Source of the DNA: Bacillota bacterium
Lineage (GTDB): Bacteria; Bacillota; Clostridia; Lachnospirales; Lachnospiraceae
Direction: 5' to 3'
Assembly: GCA_017861355.1 (NCBI GenBank)
Contig: JAGFXQ010000178.1
Span: 1 to 6,974, forward strand
DNA length: 6,974 nt
This document shows, piece after piece, positions 1-5,354 of this stretch. The position numbers were made by a program, and so were the translations under genes. How positions within the stretch are numbered: the stretch's first letter is position 1; each line of letters opens with the position of its first letter. The notes beneath the pieces were generated by a model. That model was not told the origin of the DNA. It made no database searches and saw only the letters and a list, made by a program, of their open reading frames with translations.

Positions 1-256
1 AGTAGTACTTCCCGGCAATATTCCCTCGATCATCAGCCAGATGAAGGTCAACATCGGCCTCTCTTTGGTCGGTGTCATTATCGGAGAATTCCTTGCAGCC
101 AAAGCAGGTCTTGGCTACCTGATCATCTATGGCAGTCAGGTGTTCAAGCTGGATTGGGTGATTATGTCGATTGTAATTTTATGCATTGTCGCCACAGGAT
201 TATATAAACTGTTGACCTATTTTGAGAAGAAGGTCAAAAAACAACTCAAACAATAG
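1..256 (+). CDS. ABC transporter permease, C-terminal end (5' partial)
   Basis: The frame is open from the left edge (first full codon at base 2) and gives 84 residues before TAG. The fragment starts VVLPGNIPSI, which matches the end of the cytoplasmic EAA loop (I-x-LP) that binds the ATPase subunit in binding-protein-dependent permeases. A glycine/alanine-rich segment containing GVIIGEFLAAKAGLGYLI follows, then a last membrane helix (about DWVIMSIVILCIVATGLYKLL) and a Lys-rich cytoplasmic tail. The wording VIIGEFLAAKAGLGYLI is typical of the nitrate/sulfonate/taurine/thiamine-precursor (SsuC/TauC/ThiX-like) permease group, so it probably works in the membrane with a periplasmic-type lipoprotein binding protein and an ATPase encoded upstream outside the window. 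The substrate cannot be told from this fragment. The stop codon lies inside the first copy of the palindromic repeat array. The ATG at base 41 is an internal Met, not a start. Confidence 0.85.
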   Translation, partial: VVLPGNIPSIISQMKVNIGLSLVGVIIGEFLAAKAGLGYLIIYGSQVFKLDWVIMSIVILCIVATGLYKLLTYFEKKVKKQLKQ

Positions 257-450
257 AAAGTATGCTTCGCTAACTTTCTATTGTCTTGAATAATAGAAAG
301 TTAGCTTCGTGAACTTTCTATTATCATGAATAATAAAAACACGCTTCATGAACTTTCTATTATAATGAATAATAAAAAGCACGCTTCGTGAACTTTCTAT
401 TACCATGAATAATAAAAAGCACGCTTCGTGAACTTTCTATTACCATGAAA
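252..450. repeat. Five tandem copies of a ~40-bp palindromic unit
   Basis: The copies lie at 252-291, 292-331, 332-370, 371-410 and 411-450 (40, 40, 39, 40, 40 bp), head to tail with no spacers. The right arm AACTTTCTATT is invariant in all five. The left arm is AATAGAAAG in copies 1-2, giving a 10-11 bp stem, and AATAAAAA(G) in copies 3-5. Copies 4 and 5 are identical except at the last base. Between the arms is a GCTTCG-like apex. The array sits between the convergent permease and chemoreceptor genes, and copy 1 contains the permease stop codon. Each unit can fold as a hairpin on either strand, so it may act as a terminator or mRNA 3'-end stabiliser, like REP-type elements. That role is inferred from position and symmetry only. 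Confidence 0.85.
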
Positions 451-530
451 GAAATGACGACGGGCTACTGCAAAACATTCGTTTATAAACCATAAGGTTC
501 ATAACGAAGCCTTGCAACAGCCCGTTCGTC
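446..530 (-). terminator. Long imperfect hairpin, probable terminator of the chemoreceptor gene
   Basis: Bases 456-466 (GACG-ACGGGCT) pair with 519-530 (AGCCCGT, one bulged T, CGTC). Further in, TGCAA pairs with TTGCA, TTCGTT with AACGAA, and TATAAACC with GGTTCATA apart from one mismatch. The apex is an ATAA loop. Read on the minus strand, downstream of the chemoreceptor stop at 579, the stem is followed by ATTTCTTTC, a modest U-rich tail. On the plus strand the tail (TATCTTCTCC) is weaker, so it may be bidirectional but mainly serves the minus-strand gene. It is much longer than a usual intrinsic terminator. Confidence 0.65.
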
Positions 531-578
531 TATCTTCTCCAAATCAAATTGTGATGCTAACGTATGAATAGTGTAGCC

Positions 579-2828
579 TTACTCCTTAATACGGAAGAGT
601 TGAATAACCTCTTCCAGCCTCTTAGCCTCTCCGGCAAGCTCGCTTGCGGATTGACTCAGATATTCTACGGAAGTAATTTGGTTAATTGCTGTAGCGCTGA
701 CTTCCTCGGAGGAAGTGGCGGTCTGTTGAGATACTGCGGAGATATTACGAACCGCATCTAAGGTATCATCTTTTGCATCCTCAATACCACGAACACCTTC
801 TGCGATATTATTCAGATTATTTACCAGGCTACCGACATGCTCATTGATGTTCTCAAAGGTCTTGATGGTCTTTGTTAAAGCCTCCATCTGAGATCCAACG
901 ATACTCTCTGCCTGTTTCGCTGAATTCGCAGTGATTATCGTCTTCTCTTTAATATTATGAACTACCGTAGTGATCTGGTTGGATGCTTTCAGTGACTGAT
1001 CGGCTAATTTACGTATCTCTGTCGCTACGACAGCGAAACCACGACCGGCTTCTCCAGCCCTAGCTGCCTCGATTGAGGCATTAAGGGATAAGAGGTTCGT
1101 CTGATCTGCGATTCCGTTGATCACCTCAATAAAGCTCTCAATACTTGCCGATTGAAGTTCCAGTTCCTCAATCTCATTAATTACAACCTTGGTAATGTCT
1201 GTTGTTGCGCTGGACTTAACATTCAGTTCATCGATGGTGGTAATTCCATCTCCAACGATCACCTTGGTATCTTTTGCAATCTGTTCAATCTCATATGTAT
1301 TATTATATACCTGATTAATCTTATCGGATAGATTTGACATTTGAAGCAGGCACTGCTCTGTATCGGAAGCTTGTTGAACAACACCCTTTTCTATCTCATC
1401 AATTGCCAGGGAGATATCCTTTGTAGAGGTCAAAATATCGCTTGAAGTATGGGAGAAGCTGTCCGCTGATTCATTCACCTTATTACCTACGGATGCCACC
1501 TGTTCAATTAATCCTCGCATGCTATCCACCATGTCATTCAGACTATCGGATAGAAGTAGGAATTCATCCTTTCGCTTTGTGTGGAAGAGGGTTGTAAGGT
1601 CACCTTCCGCTGCTAAAGCAATGGACTTCGTGAGCTTGGAAATCTCTGCGCCAATACTCGCTGCGATCAGCGTTCCAACGACCAGTGCCAGAAGCGATGC
1701 TATGATTACTCCTAAGACCGTCATGAATTTGATGGACTGTGCCTGTGCTAGAATTGAACTCTTTGGAACAAGGGCGCAAACCATAGCCTTGGTACTTCCC
1801 ACTTTACTGTAGAGGAACAGAAAATCCTTACCCTGATAGGTCACATAAGAAGATCCGTTAGGCTGATTACCGGCTGCCGCTTCTTTATAATAATCCAGTG
1901 CACTAAATACTGTGGTTTCTTTGGTATTGGCAAGGGCTTCCACACCGTCTGAGGTTACGAAACCAACGATACTTCCTTCGCCAAGTTTAATATTAGAGAC
2001 TGCATGCTCTAATTCAGTCTTTGGAACGTCTATAATGATAAATCCGTTATTCTCGGACATCTTACGTATAATGGAAATGGAGTAATTGATTTGCTTATTA
2101 CCTAGCTTCTCGTCTAAGAAGCTATGCTTACCAACCCATACATAACGATCCGTAGCGGCTGTGATAGTCTTACCCTCTTCTGATTCCAGAAAGCTGGTAT
2201 ATATATCAGCCGGAAGTTCACCTACGGAAGAGATGCTATTGCCCTGCTGTCCTATAATATGCAATGCATAGATGAAAGAATGGGAATCCTTCGCATTTGC
2301 AACATCAACCTTAACCTTTTCAAATGCTGTAGTTTTCTCTTCTTCACTCATGGTATCTGCATTGTTATAGTATTTTTTGATCGCATTCGTATCGGCCAAA
2401 TCATAGGACTTAGAGGATATAGCGTCAATCCCCAGGAATATGTAATCACGTACTGCATTTAAGGCATTCGATCCGATGTCCTCATAGTTATTAATAACTG
2501 CTTTCGAAGATTGATTATAAGAAATGATACCAAATACAGCCATAAGAAAAACCGGGACCGCAAAGCCAAGTAGAAGTGTAGTCCGAATGCCGGTGAATCT
2601 TCTAAGAAACGCATTCTTAGGTGTACTATTCATCTCCGGTTCTTTCTTCAATTCCTTATACTTTTCAATAATTTTACTGAACTTAGGTAGCTTAATAGAC
2701 ATCGCCTTAATATTCAGCTTAGGTTCTTTTACTTTCTTCTCTTTGGCAGCTTTTAACTTAACCTTTTTCTGTTTCGCTTCCTTATCTGTTGATACTTCCT
2801 CCGGTAATTTGTTATCCTCATTATCCAT
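579..2828 (-). CDS. Methyl-accepting chemotaxis protein (transmembrane chemoreceptor)
   Basis: 749 residues. The order is: a cytoplasmic Lys/Glu-rich N-terminal stretch (about 1-78), first membrane helix (about 82-104), an extracellular sensor region (about 105-366), second membrane helix (about 367-391), HAMP linker (about 392-445), then the cytoplasmic coiled-coil signalling domain to the C-terminus. The signalling hairpin tip is clear at about 562-612, with NGIADQTNLLSLNASIEAAR followed by AGEAGRGFAVVATEIRKLAD; this part binds CheA and CheW. The sensor has features of a dCache-type ligand domain (FIIIDVPKTELEHAVSNIKLGEGS, then VTSDG), so a small extracellular ligand is likely but unidentified. 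There is no C-terminal CheR-tethering pentapeptide. The start is supported by GGAGGT (plus-strand ACCTCC at 2837-2842) 8 nt before ATG. The long basic N-terminus before the first helix is unusual for this family. Confidence 0.95.
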   Translation of the reverse strand: MDNEDNKLPEEVSTDKEAKQKKVKLKAAKEKKVKEPKLNIKAMSIKLPKFSKIIEKYKELKKEPEMNSTPKNAFLRRFTGIRTTLLLGFAVPVFLMAVFGIISYNQSSKAVINNYEDIGSNALNAVRDYIFLGIDAISSKSYDLADTNAIKKYYNNADTMSEEEKTTAFEKVKVDVANAKDSHSFIYALHIIGQQGNSISSVGELPADIYTSFLESEEGKTITAATDRYVWVGKHSFLDEKLGNKQINYSISIIRKMSENNGFIIIDVPKTELEHAVSNIKLGEGSIVGFVTSDGVEALANTKETTVFSALDYYKEAAAGNQPNGSSYVTYQGKDFLFLYSKVGSTKAMVCALVPKSSILAQAQSIKFMTVLGVIIASLLALVVGTLIAASIGAEISKLTKSIALAAEGDLTTLFHTKRKDEFLLLSDSLNDMVDSMRGLIEQVASVGNKVNESADSFSHTSSDILTSTKDISLAIDEIEKGVVQQASDTEQCLLQMSNLSDKINQVYNNTYEIEQIAKDTKVIVGDGITTIDELNVKSSATTDITKVVINEIEELELQSASIESFIEVINGIADQTNLLSLNASIEAARAGEAGRGFAVVATEIRKLADQSLKASNQITTVVHNIKEKTIITANSAKQAESIVGSQMEALTKTIKTFENINEHVGSLVNNLNNIAEGVRGIEDAKDDTLDAVRNISAVSQQTATSSEEVSATAINQITSVEYLSQSASELAGEAKRLEEVIQLFRIKE

Positions 2829-2922
2829 AGTTTTTTACCTCCGAATGCCTGCGTGTGAAACATTATAATACATCAAATTTCTTAATTATTATTATATAGG
2901 ATTATAGCTCCAATAACTTATA

Positions 2923-2951
2923 TTTATACCAATAACAGTAACAATTGTCAA
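2923..2951 (-). promoter_or_regulatory. Sigma-A-type promoter of the chemoreceptor gene
   Basis: On the minus strand TTGACA (2951-2946) and TATAAA (2928-2923) are separated by exactly 17 nt, which is near consensus. Transcription would start near 2916 and give a leader of about 88 nt before the ATG at 2828. No riboswitch motif was recognised in the leader. Its quality suggests vegetative rather than flagellar-sigma expression, although no transcript data support this. Confidence 0.7.
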
Positions 2952-3132
2952 TATATAAAATAGCTGAATATGTTGAATTATCATACTTTTTATCAGCATT
3001 TAGCACAAATTGAATGCACTTGAATTATTATACATGATCTATATTAGCCCACACATTATCATCTTCCAGAAATCGCCTCCATTTATTAATTTTTTATAAA
3101 CCAATAATAAACAAATTATAATTTTAAAGGTA

Positions 3133-3161
3133 TTGCGAAAAGGGGTGCGCTCGAGTAAAAT
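3133..3161 (+). promoter_or_regulatory. Probable promoter of the DegV-family gene
   Basis: TTGCGA (3133-3138) and TAAAAT (3156-3161) are spaced by 17 nt. They match the sigma-A consensus in 4 of 6 and 5 of 6 positions. The start would fall near 3168, leaving a short leader of about 27 nt that carries the GGGAGG ribosome binding site. Confidence 0.55.
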
Positions 3162-3179
3162 AGACTTATAACCATGATT

Positions 3180-3185
3180 GGGAGG
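3180..3185 (+). promoter_or_regulatory. Ribosome binding site deciding the DegV start
   Basis: GGGAGG lies 9 nt before the ATG at 3195. An earlier in-frame ATG at 3174 precedes this site and so cannot use it. The start is therefore placed at 3195, where the protein opens MNKFVITADS as DegV proteins usually do. Confidence 0.85.
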
Positions 3186-3194
3186 AACATAGAC

Positions 3195-4064
3195 ATGAAC
3201 AAGTTTGTAATTACTGCTGACTCTAACTCAGATTTATTAGACGAATATATTAAAGAGAAACAAATTGGTATCATCCCTCATTATTATGATCTGGAAGGTA
3301 TCACTTATGGTGATGAGGTGAACCTTACACCAAAAGAATTCTATGACAAGATGCGTGGTGGGCTTATGCCGACAACGATGGCAAGTAATCCTGAAGTAAT
3401 CCGCAAAACCTTTCAAGACTATGTTGATCAGGGTCTTGATGTATTACATATCAGCTTTTCCTCCGCTTTAAGCGGTGGTTGCAGCAATGTGGTTACCGGA
3501 GCGAATGAGATCTGCGAGGAGAATCCTGGTGCTAAGATTATCGTAGTAGATACTCTGAACGCTTCCATGGGTGAGGGAATGTTCGTCATGAAGGCAGTTC
3601 AATTACGCGAGGAAGGTAAGACCCTTGAGGAAGCAGCGGCCTGGCTGGAAGAGCATAAGCAAGAATTCTGCGTCTACTTCACCGTGGATGATCTGAATCA
3701 TCTGCATCGTGGTGGCAGAATCTCTAAGACAACCGCCATCATTGGTTCTATGATCAACATCAAGCCAATCCTTTATCTCAATCCGGAGGGTCAGCTGGTA
3801 GCAAAAGGCACCGCCAGAGGCCGTAAGAAATCTCTGTCCACCATCTGCAATGATATGATTGAATGCATGGGTAAGTATCTACATACTGACGATCCAATCT
3901 GTATTGCCCACGGTGACGCCAGAGAGGATGCAGACTTCCTTGCTGAATTAATTCGTGAGAAGCTGCCGAATCGCAAGATTATCATAAATTATGTAAGTCC
4001 CAGTATTGGATCTCACTCCGGTCCTGGAGCAATCGGGTTATGTTTCATGGGTGAGATAAGATAA
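3195..4064 (+). CDS. DegV family protein (FakB-type fatty-acid-binding protein)
   Basis: 289 residues, the usual DegV length. Family signatures occur in order: ITADSNSDL at 6-14, TMASNPE near 61-67, HISFSSALSGG at 85-95, VVDTLNASMGEG at 117-128, DDLNHLHRGGRIS at 165-177, INIKPIL near 187-193, ARGRKKSL at 207-214, and the C-terminal SIGSHSGPGAIGL at 270-282. DegV proteins bind one long-chain fatty acid in a pocket between two alpha/beta domains. Characterised members (FakB) present it to the kinase FakA, which makes acyl-phosphate for phospholipid synthesis. That role is inferred from the family; no fakA-like gene is in the window. It acts in the cytoplasm. Promoter, ribosome binding site and a downstream stem-loop suggest a single-gene transcript. 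Which fatty acid it prefers cannot be read from the sequence. Confidence 0.93.
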   Translation: MNKFVITADSNSDLLDEYIKEKQIGIIPHYYDLEGITYGDEVNLTPKEFYDKMRGGLMPTTMASNPEVIRKTFQDYVDQGLDVLHISFSSALSGGCSNVVTGANEICEENPGAKIIVVDTLNASMGEGMFVMKAVQLREEGKTLEEAAAWLEEHKQEFCVYFTVDDLNHLHRGGRISKTTAIIGSMINIKPILYLNPEGQLVAKGTARGRKKSLSTICNDMIECMGKYLHTDDPICIAHGDAREDADFLAELIREKLPNRKIIINYVSPSIGSHSGPGAIGLCFMGEIR

Positions 4065-4114
4065 GAACTGAAGTTAGTTAATCACCTTTAAATAATAAAA
4101 CATAGCAAATACAT

Positions 4115-4204
4115 CAATGACCTTCGAACTGTGAAATACTCTGCTCACTATTGATATAAGAAAGGGTACCGAGTCTCGCACAACCCGAAGGTCATTTTCT
4201 TTAA
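4115..4204 (+). terminator. Terminator-like stem with a ~60-nt loop after the DegV gene
   Basis: AATGACCTTCG (4115-4125) is perfectly complementary to CGAAGGTCATT (4186-4196), which is followed by TTCTTTAAA. Inside, TGTG (4129-4132) can pair with CACA (4179-4182), and ACTC with GAGT. The 11-bp stem plus U-rich tail fits an intrinsic terminator, but the intervening 60 nt is far longer than a normal loop. It might be a small structured RNA or a remnant of a mobile palindromic element. It lies 50 bp after the DegV stop. Confidence 0.55.
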
Positions 4205-4279
4205 ATTCACTGAAGAATTGATCCATCCATTCTGATGTCATAAATTAAGATAAAAAAATCCTTGAATTTTCATAAGCTT

Positions 4280-4330
4280 TATAATAGAATAGTTGAGTAG
4301 CCTGTTTCACCGGTAGATAAATCATATAAT
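4280..4330 (+). promoter_or_regulatory. Candidate promoter elements for tRNA-Thr
   Basis: Two perfect TATAAT hexamers occur upstream of the tRNA, at 4280-4285 and 4325-4330. Neither has a good -35 at 16-18 nt. The second would start transcription almost exactly at the mature tRNA 5' end. The first would leave a leader of about 45 nt, more usual for a tRNA precursor. Which one is used cannot be decided here. Confidence 0.3.
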
Positions 4331-4336
4331 TTCTAT

Positions 4337-4409
<73 letters not shown>

Positions 4410-4453
4410 TTTTTGTTGCCCGTAAATCACCATCAAGTTATATAGGTTTCCAT

Positions 4454-4951
4454 CTATACCCCAACAACTCTGCTTCTTCTCTCCATCAGAACGGTGTTCT
4501 GCCATACTCCGTTATGATCCTGAGCAATTCGTTCCCGATATCCCACCATACGAAATCCCATCTTTTTATGAAGTGCTTGGCTTGCTTTGTTGATCTCAAA
4601 AATTCCGGATTGCAGTGTCCAGAAGCCCTCTGCTTCGGATTCCTCGATTAATTCCTGTAGGAGCTTCTCACCTACCTTCATCCCTCGAAAATCCGCTTTG
4701 ATATAGATACTGACCTCAGCTACGCCTGCATATACGCATCGGCTACTGATTGGACTGAGCGCAGCCCATCCTATTACAGTTCCCTCATATTCTGCTACCA
4801 GACGGCAATTCTTGGTATGAGAACTATCCCATGCCTCATAGGTTGGTATTTCTTTCTGGAAGGTCGCGATCTTCGTATCAATTCCCTTTTGATAAATGAC
4901 TGCAACCTCATCCCAGTCTCTGGGCAACATCGCTCTAATAATCATATCCAT
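4454..4951 (-). CDS. GNAT family N-acetyltransferase (phosphinothricin-acetyltransferase-like)
   Basis: 165 residues from the chosen start. The fold runs from MIIRAMLPRDWDEV (beta1/alpha1) through TFQKEIPTYEAW, VIGWAALSPISSR and AGVAEVSIYI to the acetyl-CoA loop RGMKVG at 89-94 in the (R/Q)xxGx(G/A) pattern, then NKASQALHKKMGF near 121-133. This order matches the Pat/YncA branch of GNAT enzymes, which acetylate amino groups of small molecules such as phosphinothricin or methionine sulfone/sulfoximine. The physiological substrate is unknown. The start is Met at 4951 because GGGAGG (plus-strand 4960-4965) lies 8 nt before it; the upstream in-frame ATG at 4957 is only 2 nt from that site. The gene follows tRNA-Pro on the same strand, behind its terminator. 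No convincing own terminator is seen before tRNA-Thr on the opposite strand. Confidence 0.92.
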   Translation of the reverse strand: MDMIIRAMLPRDWDEVAVIYQKGIDTKIATFQKEIPTYEAWDSSHTKNCRLVAEYEGTVIGWAALSPISSRCVYAGVAEVSIYIKADFRGMKVGEKLLQELIEESEAEGFWTLQSGIFEINKASQALHKKMGFRMVGYRERIAQDHNGVWQNTVLMERRSRVVGV

Positions 4952-4959
4952 CCTCATAT

Positions 4960-4965
4960 CCTCCC
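4960..4965 (-). promoter_or_regulatory. Ribosome binding site deciding the acetyltransferase start
   Basis: The minus strand reads GGGAGG, then 8 nt, then ATG at 4951-4949. The in-frame ATG at 4957-4955 would be just 2 nt from the site, too close to be used, so the shorter protein is preferred. Confidence 0.75.
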
Positions 4966-4977
4966 ATGCAAATAATA

Positions 4978-5013
4978 TAAAGAAAGACCTATCAGTGATC
5001 TACTGATAAGTCT
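4978..5013 (-). terminator. Intrinsic terminator of tRNA-Pro
   Basis: On the minus strand AGACTTATCAGT and ACTGATAGGTCT form a 12-bp stem with one G-U pair and a 5-nt loop (AGATC), followed by TTTCTTT. It starts 7 nt after the tRNA discriminator. It separates the tRNA from the acetyltransferase gene on the same strand, although no clear separate promoter for the latter was found, so some read-through may feed it. Confidence 0.85.
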
Positions 5014-5019
5014 CTTGAG

Positions 5020-5093
5020 TCGAGGCGACGGGATTCGAACCCACGGCCTCTGCGTCCCGAACGCAGCGCTCTACCAAACTGAGCCACGCCTCG
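5020..5093 (-). tRNA. tRNA-Pro, anticodon CGG
   Basis: The cloverleaf on the minus strand has a perfect 7-bp acceptor stem CGAGGCG/CGCCTCG, a D-arm containing AGTTTGGTAGAGC, anticodon stem CTGCG/CGCAG with loop TTCGGGA (anticodon CGG, reading CCG), T-arm GTGGG-TTCGAAT-CCCGT with an end mismatch or G-T-type pairing, and discriminator A. CCA is not encoded; the sequence continues CTC. Confidence 0.95.
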
Positions 5094-5137
5094 ATCTTCT
5101 TATATTGCAGTGCTCTTACAGAAGCACCGCATTAGTT

Positions 5138-5166
5138 ATTATCTAATAAAAGCATTAAAAAGTCAA
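5138..5166 (-). promoter_or_regulatory. Promoter of tRNA-Pro
   Basis: TTGACT (5166-5161) and GATAAT (5143-5138) are separated by 17 nt on the minus strand, each one base off consensus. The predicted start near 5131 leaves a precursor leader of about 38 nt that can form the small GTGCT/AGCAC hairpin before the tRNA. Confidence 0.75.
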
Positions 5167-5289
5167 CTGTTAATTTTACTTTTTTCAATTTATTTTACCA
5201 CCGAAGTATCCTAATTATTCTTTCACCGACATAATAATAAGCTGCTCTCTTCCAAGCTGTCTGGCTTATAAGATGTGATACCTTAGTCA

Positions 5290-5346
5290 GCCGGAAGTTG
5301 AACTTTATCGATTATAAGTGCACACTTCCGGCATCATCAGGATGAT
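5290..5346. repeat. Two adjacent inverted repeats behind the glycosidase-like gene
   Basis: GCCGGAAGT (5290-5298) pairs perfectly with ACTTCCGGC (5324-5332), with further internal pairing of ACTTAT with ATAAAGT. Next to it, ATCATC (5333-5338) pairs with GATGAT (5341-5346). Neither is followed by a U run on the minus strand, so it is a poor standard terminator for the minus-strand gene. On the plus strand the second hairpin is followed by ATTTATTCTTATT and might stop transcription coming from the left. Confidence 0.5.
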
Positions 5347-5354
5347 ATTTATTC

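Larger units (their letters stand above)
2829..3173. other. Divergent intergenic region between chemoreceptor and DegV genes
   Basis: This stretch is strongly AT-rich and carries no credible gene. It contains one promoter for each flanking gene (2923-2951 minus; 3133-3161 plus). The part between them (about 2952-3132) shows no clear operator, riboswitch or RNA gene. A minus-strand octamer GCTGATAA (2997-2990) resembles a flagellar sigma-D -10 element but has no matching -35. A minus-strand GGAGG (3079-3075 area) is followed only by a 7-codon reading frame. Confidence 0.6.
5094..5354. other. Non-coding region between the glycosidase-like gene and tRNA-Pro
   Basis: No gene is seen on either strand. 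From the tRNA outwards, the region holds a small leader hairpin (GTGCT/AGCAC within 5110-5128), the tRNA-Pro promoter, a weak ATAAGC/GCTTAT pairing on the minus strand followed by TTATTATG, and two adjacent inverted repeats next to the end of the glycosidase-like gene (5290-5346). Confidence 0.6.

Noticed and set aside
364..432. Micro-frames reading MNNKKHAS in the palindromic repeats
   Set aside because: They recur simply because the DNA unit recurs; there is no ribosome binding site, and the palindrome explains the conservation.
252..450. CRISPR array
   Set aside because: The units follow each other without unique spacers, and no cas gene is present.
1519..2868. Several plus-strand frames opposite the chemoreceptor gene
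   Set aside because: They are shadows of the 749-residue chemoreceptor, with no recognisable domains or ribosome binding sites.
2829..2916. c-di-GMP riboswitch in the chemoreceptor leader
   Set aside because: Such switches precede some clostridial chemoreceptor genes, but the leader is short, AT-rich and lacks the conserved GEMM core.
3040..3080. Short minus-strand leader peptide (GGAGG, then ATG with 7 codons)
   Set aside because: The 13-nt spacing is poor, the frame is only MIMCGLI, and it lies upstream of the mapped promoter, so it would not be on the main transcript.
4161..4200. T-box-like motif (GGGTACCGAG before a terminator)
   Set aside because: The full T-box sequence (GGTGGNACCGCG type), the specifier stem and a downstream aminoacyl-tRNA synthetase or amino-acid gene are absent.
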